From positions 1 to 39,536 of the forward strand of contig CAYMIV010000008.1 of the NCBI GenBank assembly GCA_964390945.1: 39,536 nt of DNA, given 5' to 3'. Below, one piece after another: positions 7,086 through 13,280 of this stretch. Numbering within the stretch: position 1 is the first letter of the stretch; each line of letters begins with the position of its first letter. The DNA is from Damh-18 sp964390945. Its GTDB lineage: Bacteria > Patescibacteriota > Minisyncoccia > Phycocordibacterales > UBA918. The translations under genes and the position numbers were made by a program. The notes beneath the pieces are model-generated. The model was given only the letters and a program-made list of their open reading frames with translations. It had not been told where the DNA came from and made no database searches.

Positions 7086-7583
7086 TTATTTCTTTGTGAT
7101 GTGCCAAGCGATGGGGTACCACTCGTCTTCATATTTTCGGCGATACATAAGATTCCGAAGTGTGTGTCGACGAATGCGGTCCGGTCTCCTTTCTTCAAAG
7201 GTGACATGGTTGATTACGTCGAATGTTTTTCCATTACTGGAAACACCGGTGATAAGCGTGTAGTGTCCCGATCTTTCACCCTTATTATTACGCTCATTAT
7301 AGAGAAAGTTAAGCAGGACTGCTTTCCCCGAAGTCAAGGAGTTCTCGATTCGTCCGAGCGTCGGACGGTAATCAATTCGTGCAGTGAAGTATTTCTTACC
7401 GCTCGTGACAATGGCGAGAGCAAGGTCCGAAGGGTAGGTACCGTTCGGTTGGCGGCATGACGCTTGTCGACAAAGTGTAGGTAATAGTTTGCCGGTAACC
7501 GGTGCTTCAGCCCACTTAAGAGCGTTGAGGATACCCACGGGGCCACAACGAAATTTGTCTCGCTGACGAACATAACGGGGCAT
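7086..7583 (-). CDS. C39-like papain-fold peptidase
   Basis: A 165-residue protein. RDKFRCGPVGILNALKW carries a candidate nucleophile Cys13 in the CGP context typical of C39 and related papain-like peptidases, with Gln7 as possible oxyanion residue. GHYTLITGV supplies His107, and FDVINH supplies Asp122 or Asn125. There is no signal peptide or ABC transporter partner, so it is not a standard bacteriocin exporter domain. A strong ribosome binding site (AAAGGAG) lies 6-7 nt before ATG, unlike the many leaderless genes nearby. A dedicated terminator follows. The gene sits alone between two 27-nt direct repeats, so it was probably acquired. The substrate is unknown. Confidence 0.7.
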   Translation of the reverse strand: MPRYVRQRDKFRCGPVGILNALKWAEAPVTGKLLPTLCRQASCRQPNGTYPSDLALAIVTSGKKYFTARIDYRPTLGRIENSLTSGKAVLLNFLYNERNNKGERSGHYTLITGVSSNGKTFDVINHVTFEERRPDRIRRHTLRNLMYRRKYEDEWYPIAWHITKK

Positions 7584-7655
7584 ACAAATCTCCTTTCTGA
7601 GAAGAACCCCACACCAAGATTCAAAAAATGCAAAAAATTACCACAAACCCATTTC

Positions 7656-7682
7656 GCATCGATTGTTTTAAAAAGTCGAAAG
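7656..7682 (+). repeat. 27-nt direct repeat, copy 2
   Basis: This second copy of the 7005-7031 sequence lies outside any gene. It is followed in frame by Ala-Gly-stop, which looks like the displaced original 3' end of the zinc-ribbon gene. Confidence 0.9.
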
Positions 7683-7719
7683 CCGGGTAGAGGGACCGAA
7701 TAAAATATGGTATGGTATG

Positions 7720-7743
7720 AGCGCGCAAAAATGCGCGCTTTTA
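7720..7743 (+). terminator. Rho-independent terminator
   Basis: The stem AGCGCGC/GCGCGCT with loop AAAAAT is followed by TTTTA. It lies directly before the tRNA-Gln fragment, and closes off transcription from the zinc-ribbon/C39 region. Confidence 0.75.
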
Positions 7744-7745
7744 CT

Positions 7746-7765
7746 TTGCCGGTTCGTCTAATGGT
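7746..7765 (+). pseudogene. tRNA-Gln 5' fragment
   Basis: These 20 nt are identical to the first bases of the intact tRNA-Gln at 7887 (acceptor 5' strand and most of the D arm), plus one base upstream. Similarity stops at 7766. The fragment lies 140 nt upstream of the intact gene. It could mark the left edge of the mobile element or an older integration. Confidence 0.8.
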
Positions 7766-7768
7766 GGC

Positions 7769-7842
7769 CAGAAATTAAGGAGTGCAACGACTATAATTTC
7801 TGAGTCCGTCGCAAAGTGCTCCCCGAATGCCTCCTTGCGACG
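7769..7842. repeat. Two perfect hairpins between tRNA-Gln fragment and tRNA-Gln
   Basis: Hairpin one has arms CAGAAATTA/TAATTTCTG (7769-7777 and 7794-7802) with a 16-nt loop. Hairpin two has arms CGTCGCAA/TTGCGACG (7807-7814 and 7835-7842) with a 20-nt loop. No T-run follows either one, so they are not simple terminators. No coding frame is visible here. Confidence 0.7.
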
Positions 7843-7886
7843 CCGAGGTCAAACGCCCTGTAAAGAACAAAGCAAGTAACAAACAT

Positions 7887-7957
7887 TGCCGGTTCGTCTA
7901 ATGGTAGGACGCATCCCTCTGGAGGATGTTATTGGGGTTCGAGTCCCTGACCGGCAG
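7887..7957 (+). tRNA. tRNA-Gln (anticodon CTG)
   Basis: A complete 71-nt cloverleaf has acceptor TGCCGGT/ACCGGCA, anticodon stem CATCC/GGATG around loop CTCTGGA, and T arm GGGGTTCGAGTCCCT. T1-A72 and discriminator G73 are the identity elements expected for glutamine tRNA. CCA is not encoded (the next bases are CAC). The 3' end of this gene forms the left attachment site of the mobile element. The minus-strand recombinase reading frame runs into it. Confidence 0.95.
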
Positions 7958-9424
7958 CACTGCATGTAAACTAGGTTTTACAGAAGCTCGTACAAGACAA
8001 TTGTACGGGCTTTTGTATTGGAGTTGAGCGATATTTCTATTTAGCAAGGTGCAGTTCGATAGTGCTTCAGAGAGGATTATTCGCTTTTCTTCTGGTGAGG
8101 CATCAGAATATCGTTTTGACATTGAATATCCTTGTTTAAATTTAGAATACACGAGTTCGATAGTTGCGAACGGGTCCTGGTTATCTTTCTCCATTTTTTC
8201 AATCTGGAGAGACATCTTTGCATGTTCATTATCAATTATCAGTAATTTCTCTCGGTATAGGTCTTCATTTATGTCGCCAGCGGTATAGGTATCTATAAGG
8301 CGTGATTTGCGCTCAGAGAGCAAACTACGGGCCTTGTAGGCACTTTCTAAAGCATGACTATGGAATTCATCCGATTGCTTCATTTCTTCCAATTTTGCCT
8401 TGTAAACGATGTCCACGAGTTTCGGACTAATCTGCAATCTTTCCATATCCTTGGCTATGAAGGCGTTAATCGCTTCCTCGTTAGTATTAAATGACCTTTG
8501 GTTGCATGTACCCCTGCCATTCGTGCAATGATAGTAAATATATTTGCCTTTCTTCTTTTCTGCGGTCGCAGCACAACCACACGATGCACACTTGATAAAG
8601 CCTGACAGAGTGAACCCTTTGTTCTTAGAGCGTGGACGTGATTTATTCTCAGTAGTCTCGCGACACTTATCAAAAAGTTCTTGTGAAATAAGTGGCTTGT
8701 GATTACCTTTGTAGAATTTTCCGTTTGATTCCATCAGTCCAAAATAGAACGTTCGTTTAAGAATGAAATGTATCTGACCACCGGAAACTTTTAGACCACC
8801 TTTCGTCCTCAATCCTTGTTCATAGAGAAGATTAGAGATTTGCTTATAGCTATAGAGTCCCGATGCGTAGAGTTCAAACATCTGAGATACATAGGGGGCA
8901 CGAACAGGGTCGACCCTGATGGTCTTAGTTGCTTTATCATTCAAATAACCGAAAGGAGCTGAGTTAATCCAATCACCACGCTTAAGCTTCTCTCTGTTTC
9001 CTCTCTTAACATTCAGACTCTTTTGGTCGTTCTCTAACTTTGCCTGTGAACCCAACATCATGAGCATGAATTTACTATTCGGGTCATTTGCAAACACTTG
9101 TGAGAACGTACGGACGCAGTTCAACTTTCCTGCATCCATCAAATCAATCACTAATCCTAGGTCGCCCGCATTTCGAGATATTCTATCCGGTGCCCATGTG
9201 AGAATCGCATTATATTTTCCTGAACGGATATTTTTCACCATACGGTTGAACTCAGGTCGTTGCCCGGTGACTTTTGCAGAGTGTGATTCCCGGATGACCT
9301 CGACTATATCAACAGCATCTCGTTTTGCGATACGCATCATTTCTGATTCTTGTGCATCAAGAGACATTACCTGCCGGTCTTCACTTTCAGAGGATTTTCT
9401 AATGTATAGTACGTAGCGTTCCAT
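7898..9424 (-). CDS. Large serine recombinase (integrase)
   Basis: About 508 residues from the preferred start MERYVLYIRKSSESEDRQ. The N-terminal resolvase domain has Arg9 and the catalytic Ser11 in the RKS motif, plus LTWAPDRISRNAGDLG. The recombinase domain follows (FGYLNDKATKTI to FYFGLM). Next come a zinc ribbon (CASCGC to YYHCTN and C) and a coiled-coil C terminus. It catalyses site-specific integration and excision. An upstream in-frame extension to 9493 exists but overlaps rep, and homology starts at 9424; no good ribosome binding site is visible for either start. The stop codon lies inside the tRNA-Gln gene, so the last about 20 residues are translated from the antisense of the tRNA 3' part. 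In the excised circle the C terminus would differ. Confidence 0.92.
   Translation of the reverse strand: MERYVLYIRKSSESEDRQVMSLDAQESEMMRIAKRDAVDIVEVIRESHSAKVTGQRPEFNRMVKNIRSGKYNAILTWAPDRISRNAGDLGLVIDLMDAGKLNCVRTFSQVFANDPNSKFMLMMLGSQAKLENDQKSLNVKRGNREKLKRGDWINSAPFGYLNDKATKTIRVDPVRAPYVSQMFELYASGLYSYKQISNLLYEQGLRTKGGLKVSGGQIHFILKRTFYFGLMESNGKFYKGNHKPLISQELFDKCRETTENKSRPRSKNKGFTLSGFIKCASCGCAATAEKKKGKYIYYHCTNGRGTCNQRSFNTNEEAINAFIAKDMERLQISPKLVDIVYKAKLEEMKQSDEFHSHALESAYKARSLLSERKSRLIDTYTAGDINEDLYREKLLIIDNEHAKMSLQIEKMEKDNQDPFATIELVYSKFKQGYSMSKRYSDASPEEKRIILSEALSNCTLLNRNIAQLQYKSPYNCLVRASVKPSLHAVLPVRDSNPNNILQRDASYH
7940..7958 (+). repeat. Putative attL (tRNA-Gln 3' end)
   Basis: CGAGTCCCTGACCGGCAGC is the T-loop-to-3' end segment of tRNA-Gln. 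It recurs with one change at 14069-14087 on the same strand. Confidence 0.7.
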
Positions 9425-9440
9425 ATTTTGAATTATTACA

Positions 9441-10382
9441 TCACCAGTCCCGATTGTAATCATTGACGCCCCTCCAGATATATTTCTCGTCAAGATTTTT
9501 TAAATCAATTCCAGCTTGTTCATTGAGGGCTCCTAGATTAATTTCCTTTATTCTTCTGTGTAGTTGAGACAAGTCCTCATCTGTTGTTCTGTACGAGTCG
9601 TTGATGCTTTTGGGAGAGGTAAAAATAATAAATGGTGAGTTAAATGGTATCTGACCACCCTTGAAATACAGCATAAATGGGTAACGATCAGTTAATTTTA
9701 GAACGTCTTCGAAATTCAAATTTTCCCGCCTAAAATCATCCAGTAAGAAACATTCATTTTGGTTATATCCCGTGCCAAGCCAATCATAATTTGATACTGA
9801 ACAAACGTCTGAGAAATTTTTATAAACAAGTGACGTTTTTCCAATACCTGATGGCCCAAAGATCCAGAAGACTCGGGGAGGCACGTTCTGGTCTCGGTGT
9901 GGAAGATAGTAGGGACGCAGCATCTCAGCATAGCGAACTTGTTGAGGACTATTTCCATATTCATCAATCACGCCTTTTATGTTCTTTGGAGTATCTATAA
10001 TCATCTTTTTAATATTAATGAGGTCGGTACGCATACCACGGGTGGTGGGTTGTCCGAACTCATAAAAATCACCATCTTTCTTGCAATACTCTCTATTTTG
10101 CTCCGGTGTTCCATTTGCAATCTCAACATGGAATTTTAAGACCTCCCCATCTCTCTGAAAATTAAAATAATTTTGAAGGAAGGTAATTCGTTGAGCATCA
10201 TTCAACTGAACATATCCTTGTATGTGTTTAGTTCCTGTCGTTGGTGCTGTTTCGAGGCCAAAACAAATGTAATGATGGCGCTCTAGCGAAGCAGCAAGTT
10301 TGTAAAAATTCTCCAAGTCACCATCTGAGTAGTTGTTGATGGTGAAAATGTAATTTCTGGTTTTGAAAGAATTATCAGTCAT
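9441..10382 (-). CDS. rep: CRESS-DNA replication initiator (Rep)
   Basis: A 313-residue Rep with the layout of circoviruses and their plasmid relatives. HUH endonuclease motifs: I, FTINNY (residues 13-18); II, HIQ (53-55, in HIQGYVQL); III, YCKK (99-102, with Tyr99 as nicking residue). Superfamily 3 helicase motifs: Walker A GPSGIGKT (176-183), Walker B CFLLDDF (Asp215, Asp216), motif C FTSP (254-257, with Pro where circoviruses have Asn), and an arginine finger in LHRRIKEI. It would nick the stem-loop at 10402-10432, join covalently to DNA through Tyr99 and unwind it. The start at 10382 is preceded by AAAGG; a longer upstream frame reads through the origin and is not used. The recombinase gene begins 16 nt downstream. 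Confidence 0.95.
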   Translation of the reverse strand: MTDNSFKTRNYIFTINNYSDGDLENFYKLAASLERHHYICFGLETAPTTGTKHIQGYVQLNDAQRITFLQNYFNFQRDGEVLKFHVEIANGTPEQNREYCKKDGDFYEFGQPTTRGMRTDLINIKKMIIDTPKNIKGVIDEYGNSPQQVRYAEMLRPYYLPHRDQNVPPRVFWIFGPSGIGKTSLVYKNFSDVCSVSNYDWLGTGYNQNECFLLDDFRRENLNFEDVLKLTDRYPFMLYFKGGQIPFNSPFIIFTSPKSINDSYRTTDEDLSQLHRRIKEINLGALNEQAGIDLKNLDEKYIWRGVNDYNRDW

Positions 10383-10593
10383 AACCTTTGTCTCGTTGTC
10401 CCGAAGTCGGGGTAATACTAGCCCCGACTTCGTTTCCACCGCCCCGCTGAAGCGGGGTCGGCGGAAACAACGAACGTACGAGGGACTTAAGTTGCATCTG
10501 TGCTTCTTCCTCACTAACAAAAAAACCGTACGTTTCGTACAGCTCTTTTTGATATTCTTGTATTAAATTGTGAGAAAAGTTTGTGCTATCCAT
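10375..10593 (-). CDS. Small protein upstream of rep
   Basis: A 72-residue reading frame beginning MDSTNFSHNLIQEYQKELYETYG. The segment VSEEEAQMQLKSLVRSLF resembles the pattern of small helical proteins (EEA, then a leucine-rich helix) often seen near recombinases in CPR genomes. That resemblance is from memory and was not searched. The C-terminal 30 residues are encoded by the two origin hairpins and are low-complexity (FPPTPLQRGGG). The frame overlaps the rep start by 8 nt. A weak AAAG lies before ATG. A copy-control or leader role is possible but not shown. Confidence 0.45.
   Translation of the reverse strand: MDSTNFSHNLIQEYQKELYETYGFFVSEEEAQMQLKSLVRSLFPPTPLQRGGGNEVGASITPTSGQRDKGYD
10402..10432 (-). 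other. CRESS-type rolling-circle origin stem-loop
   Basis: A perfect 11-bp stem (CGAAGTCGGGG/CCCCGACTTCG) carries a 9-nt loop. Read on the rep coding strand, positions 10420-10412 spell TAGTATTAC, the nonanucleotide of circovirus-type origins, which is known to be cut between T7 and A8. It lies 20 nt upstream of the rep start. Stem, loop size, motif and position all agree with a functional origin. Confidence 0.93.
10432..10468. repeat. Second hairpin next to the origin
   Basis: The arms GTTTCC/GGAAAC and CCG/CGG and an inner CCCCGC/GCGGGG with loop TGAA form an almost continuous stem, with one A-C mismatch and one bulged T. It shares base 10432 with the origin hairpin. CGTTGT (10394-10399) and ACAACG (10467-10472) could enclose both hairpins in a larger cruciform. 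Confidence 0.8.
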
Positions 10594-10594
10594 T

Positions 10595-10612
10595 GTGTTC
10601 TTTACAGAACAC
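10595..10612. promoter_or_regulatory. Inverted repeat before the small ORF
   Basis: A perfect 7-bp inverted repeat GTGTTCT-N4-AGAACAC lies 1 nt upstream of the minus-strand ATG at 10593. Its size suits a dimeric repressor site in the rep-operon promoter. The XRE protein of this element is a possible ligand, but that is inference. Confidence 0.5.
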
Positions 10613-10724
10613 TTGAAAGTTACAAATACAAAGAAGGCTACTCAAAAAAGTGAGCTTCTGTTTATTTGTTACCTTCTAGGGATTTTACTCGGATAGCGAA
10701 CCATTGCCGTATACACAGCTAGAT

Positions 10725-10820
10725 ATGCCCCAGTCATACAGATGGTTTGAGGAGATAGACCTCACCATGTCTGATATGAAAGACGCAATTGATAACGGGG
10801 CAACTGACAAGGTACTGTAG
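10725..10820 (+). CDS. Possible 31-residue small ORF
   Basis: ATG to TAG encodes a peptide beginning MPQSYRWFEEIDLTMSDMKD. No family is recognised and no Shine-Dalgarno sequence is visible; GTATAC lies upstream. It may be a small regulator, or chance. Confidence 0.2.
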   Translation: MPQSYRWFEEIDLTMSDMKDAIDNGATDKVL

Positions 10821-10862
10821 CAATCCTATTATCTCTCTGGGACGGAAGTTGTCAAATATGGC

Positions 10863-10952
10863 GACACAGCTAGACTCCGCCACTTCATATCGTTCGTAAA
10901 CTCACGATATGAAGCTCCGTATGGCGGACGCGACGAGAGGTCTAGCTGTGTC
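10863..10952. repeat. 90-nt nested cruciform
   Basis: Three nested perfect arms are visible: GACACAGCTAGAC (10863-10875) with GTCTAGCTGTGTC (10940-10952), TCCGCC (10876-10881) with GGCGGA (10923-10928), and CTTCATATCG (10883-10892) with CGATATGAAG (10905-10914). No T-run follows on either strand. The outer arm touches the XRE stop codon at 10952. It could be a single-strand origin, a resolution site or a structured RNA. Confidence 0.85.
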
Positions 10953-11158
10953 TAGAATAGCTGTCGGATATCAAGATTGAGGGCTTTTGCAATCTTTTCA
11001 ATATTGATGAGTGTGATGTTCTTTTCACCTCGTTCAATCATTCCTACATACGTTCGGTGTACCTTCGCGAGCTCACCTAAGCGTTCTTGAGAAATACCAC
11101 GCCTAGTACGCTCACTTCGTACTTTGTTACCAAATTGGATAAGGATTCTTGAACTCAT
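10952..11158 (-). CDS. XRE-family transcriptional regulator
   Basis: A 68-residue single-domain Cro/CI-type helix-turn-helix protein. RRGISQERLGELAKVHRTYVGMIERGEKN carries the two DNA-binding helices, and ITLINIEKIAKALNLDI completes the five-helix fold. The size is typical of autoregulatory controllers of restriction-modification systems and plasmid copy regulators. The start codon lies inside an 8-bp inverted repeat, so autorepression is plausible. It is divergent from the nuclease gene at 11214. The gene ends at the cruciform. Confidence 0.9.
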   Translation of the reverse strand: MSSRILIQFGNKVRSERTRRGISQERLGELAKVHRTYVGMIERGEKNITLINIEKIAKALNLDIRQLF

Positions 11159-11205
11159 TACATTAAGCGTAATGAGTTGCTAACCATGGTTCTACATACT
11201 ATAGT
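11154..11205. promoter_or_regulatory. Divergent promoter/operator region
   Basis: CTCATTAC (11154-11161) and GTAATGAG (11169-11176) form an 8-bp inverted repeat over the XRE start. AACCATGGTT (11182-11191) is a 10-bp palindrome. GCTAAC and GTTAGC flank it more widely. TATAGT at 11200-11205 is a -10 box 8 nt before the nuclease ATG. A single bound XRE dimer could control both directions. Confidence 0.65.
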
Positions 11206-11213
11206 TAGCACAT

Positions 11214-11531
11214 ATGAGTAACATCATACCCACAGAAGCAGAGCTGATTTTAAATAAGGCGCTAAATGACTTGGGTATAGAAACCACACTCCAATACTGG
11301 GACGGACATAAACATATCGATATTTATATCCCAGTAGGCAAAATTTATATCGAGGTAGACGGTGTAAATCACCTTACAGATGTCAGACAAATCATGTCGG
11401 ATTTCCAACGCGACCATTACTCCGACGACGCCGGTTTTCATACCTTGCGCATTCCTTCCGAGGCTGTTCCTCAACAAGCGAAACTTATTGCTGGTGCTAT
11501 TGCGAAATATCTAAATCGTGTTGCTATCTAA
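11214..11531 (+). CDS. DUF559/Vsr-like endonuclease
   Basis: A 105-residue PD-(D/E)XK-type protein. The pattern HIDIYIPVGKIYIEVDGVNHL gives Asp36 and Glu47-x-Asp49 plus His53. FQRDHYSDDAGFHTLRIP matches the RD-x-L-x-x-x-G-x-x-x-LRIP end of the DUF559 and very-short-patch-repair family. It could cut phage or mismatched DNA. There is no methyltransferase in the element, so this is not a complete restriction-modification system. It stands just upstream of Shedu and divergent from the XRE gene. Confidence 0.75.
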   Translation: MSNIIPTEAELILNKALNDLGIETTLQYWDGHKHIDIYIPVGKIYIEVDGVNHLTDVRQIMSDFQRDHYSDDAGFHTLRIPSEAVPQQAKLIAGAIAKYLNRVAI

Positions 11532-11542
11532 AAGAGGGGGCG

Positions 11543-11548
11543 TATACT
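11543..11548 (+). promoter_or_regulatory. -10 box of the Shedu gene
   Basis: TATACT is followed by exactly 6 nt and then ATG at 11555, the leaderless pattern seen at other genes of the window. Confidence 0.6.
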
Positions 11549-11554
11549 TGCTTC

Positions 11555-12589
11555 ATGAGCGATTTAAGCATTAAGCGCACTTCAACCCTGACACTCCAAG
11601 CCTCAGATATTGTCATTCGAGAAACATCGACGACTCGATTGCTACTGAGGCCAGTAATGGTTCATAACTTAAATAAGCCGGACAATTCAATTAAGTGTTG
11701 GATTATTGCTCAGAAAAAGGGTACAAACGACACATGGGAAGACTACAACGAGTTGTCACTAAGCAACTTGAAGAAGGGTGAGTGGACGAGACTAGAGTTG
11801 AAGACGGAAGACTTAGCAAATATTCTCAAGGCTACTGCCGCTATAAAGAGTGAATTTGATAAACGCGGTGTCTTTTTTGGAGGTCAATATTCTCTGATTA
11901 AAGGCGAGGAGGCACGAGTACTTACAGAGTTGTCAAAGTTTGATAAAACAAAACTCATTGATACTTTTAAAAAACTAGCTCCTGATGACTTAGACAATAT
12001 CAGTGAAACAATAAAAGTTTCACGTCTCGATAAGCTTATAACTGAAATTGAAACTAACAAAGAAAATGCTGATGAAAACTTTTGGCAAAAATTGTTCGAA
12101 CAAGAAGTATGGGTGTTGAGCCAAGTCTTCGCTCAACCCGTAGTCGTCTTAAAAGACAAACCATATTTAGGAGGGAAGGGTCTGGAAAATAAAGGAGGAC
12201 AATACAGTGATTTGATTGTTCAGAATCTCCTTACCAAAAATACCGCTATCGTTGAAATTAAAACTCCTGTTACAGAATTGATTGGGAAAAAGTATAGGAG
12301 TACGTATGAATTATCAGAGGAACTCTCTGGCTCAATTAACCAAGTTCTAAAGCAAAAACAGAAGTTCTTAACAAATTACTTGAGCTTAAAGGAGGAATCC
12401 ACTAGCGATTTTATAGCAGTGAATCCAAAGTGCGTGCTGGTTGTTGGTTCTCTACGAAAAATAAAAGATGATAAAGAGAAACTATTTGCGTTCGAAGGTT
12501 TTCGAAATTCATTGAAAGATGTTGAAATCATTACCTATGGGGAATTATACGGAAGATTGACTACTATTCGTGATTTATTGAAGCAGTGA
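11555..12589 (+). CDS. sduA: Shedu anti-phage nuclease (DUF4263)
   Basis: A 344-residue protein. The C-terminal half carries the DUF4263 PD-(D/E)XK nuclease core: ENFWQKLFEQEVWVLSQVF, Asp219 in QYSDLIV, Glu234-Ile-Lys236 in AIVEIKTPVTELI, and Gln263 in LSGSINQVLKQK. The N-terminal about 150 residues are a separate domain, probably sensory as in other Shedu proteins. Shedu is known as a single-gene defence system that degrades DNA during phage infection. A leaderless-type promoter lies directly upstream. The stop codon overlaps the next start (TGATG), so the membrane protein at 12589 is coupled to it. Confidence 0.88.
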   Translation: MSDLSIKRTSTLTLQASDIVIRETSTTRLLLRPVMVHNLNKPDNSIKCWIIAQKKGTNDTWEDYNELSLSNLKKGEWTRLELKTEDLANILKATAAIKSEFDKRGVFFGGQYSLIKGEEARVLTELSKFDKTKLIDTFKKLAPDDLDNISETIKVSRLDKLITEIETNKENADENFWQKLFEQEVWVLSQVFAQPVVVLKDKPYLGGKGLENKGGQYSDLIVQNLLTKNTAIVEIKTPVTELIGKKYRSTYELSEELSGSINQVLKQKQKFLTNYLSLKEESTSDFIAVNPKCVLVVGSLRKIKDDKEKLFAFEGFRNSLKDVEIITYGELYGRLTTIRDLLKQ

Positions 12590-13221
12590 TGAACACACAA
12601 ACAATTCAAAACTTATGGGAACAGAAGGAGATACGAGTGGCAGTCTTCGTGTTCTTAAGTATTTTTATTTTCAAATTATTTCAGTGGACTCTCGTGGACT
12701 ATGTCACAGTCTTTCTATTTCCAGTTATAGAAGGCGTACTTATTATTTCTTTTCTGGTCTATTTTGTTCGTGGTTTCCTTAGAGCATTTGCGAAAAACAA
12801 TAATCGTACTACTTCAATCGTTTTGGCCATAAATCTTGTAACTGCATTAATGTATATATTTTTTCCTTTTACAGAAATATCTTTACATTCAGATTTTAAA
12901 TTCAAACTCTCAGCTAGAGAAGAGGTAGTTATGAAAATAAAGAGTGGTGAGCTGACAAATAATATTGATTACAATAAAAGGATGATACATCTGTCATTGT
13001 CTGATGGTCTTCTTTCGAAGGGAGGTAACGATGTAATCTTTGAGGGTAATTCTGGACATCTGTCCGTCTTTTTCTATACCTTTAGGGGAGTTATCGATAA
13101 CTTTGCAGGTATTATCTACAAAGAAGATAATGTACCACCCACCAATGAGGACTTTAATTGTGGTTATCTAATTGACAGCTTAAAATTTCGTGACAATTGG
13201 TATTGGATGTCTTGTACTTAA
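12589..13221 (+). CDS. Membrane protein coupled to Shedu
   Basis: A 211-residue protein of unknown family. Three membrane helices lie near residues 17-33, 38-64 and 76-95. A soluble C-terminal domain of about 110 residues follows, with HLSLSDGLLSKGGNDVIF, FFYTFRGVIDNFAGIIYKED and FRDNWYWMS. The start ATG overlaps the Shedu stop as TGATG, which implies co-translation. The tight coupling suggests an accessory, such as a membrane-bound sensor, modulator or self-protection factor. That is inference; another possibility is an unrelated plasmid function such as conjugation inhibition. Confidence 0.7.
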   Translation: MNTQTIQNLWEQKEIRVAVFVFLSIFIFKLFQWTLVDYVTVFLFPVIEGVLIISFLVYFVRGFLRAFAKNNNRTTSIVLAINLVTALMYIFFPFTEISLHSDFKFKLSAREEVVMKIKSGELTNNIDYNKRMIHLSLSDGLLSKGGNDVIFEGNSGHLSVFFYTFRGVIDNFAGIIYKEDNVPPTNEDFNCGYLIDSLKFRDNWYWMSCT

Positions 13222-13265
13222 AAAGTTCTAACATCAGTAAAGATAACCGATTCGACTTTTCTCTT

Positions 13266-13274
13266 TGATATAAT
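13266..13274 (+). promoter_or_regulatory. Extended -10 promoter of the DUF805 gene
   Basis: TGA-TATAAT is followed by 6 nt and ATG at 13281. It is a consensus -10 box with leaderless spacing. Confidence 0.65.
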
Positions 13275-13280
13275 TTATCA

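Larger units (their letters stand above)
10594..10951. other. Rep-upstream control region without firm gene
   Basis: This gap of about 358 nt holds an operator-like palindrome (10595-10612), an imperfect hairpin near 10618-10674, and a possible 31-codon plus-strand ORF (10725-10820). ACACAGCTAGA occurs at 10713-10723 and 10864-10874, and inverted at 10941-10951. A 90-nt cruciform lies at 10863-10952. The density of dyads suits a replication and copy-control region. Confidence 0.55.

Noticed and set aside
9425..9493. 23-residue N-terminal extension of the recombinase
   Set aside because: It overlaps the end of rep and precedes the conserved start of the resolvase domain.
10382..10520. 46-residue N-terminal extension of Rep
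   Set aside because: It reads through the origin hairpins, gives low-complexity sequence, and the internal ATG at 10382 has a good AAAGG site and starts the known domain.
11214..11531. Complete restriction-modification system with the XRE gene as C protein
   Set aside because: No methyltransferase gene is present in the element, and the nuclease belongs to the DUF559/Vsr type.
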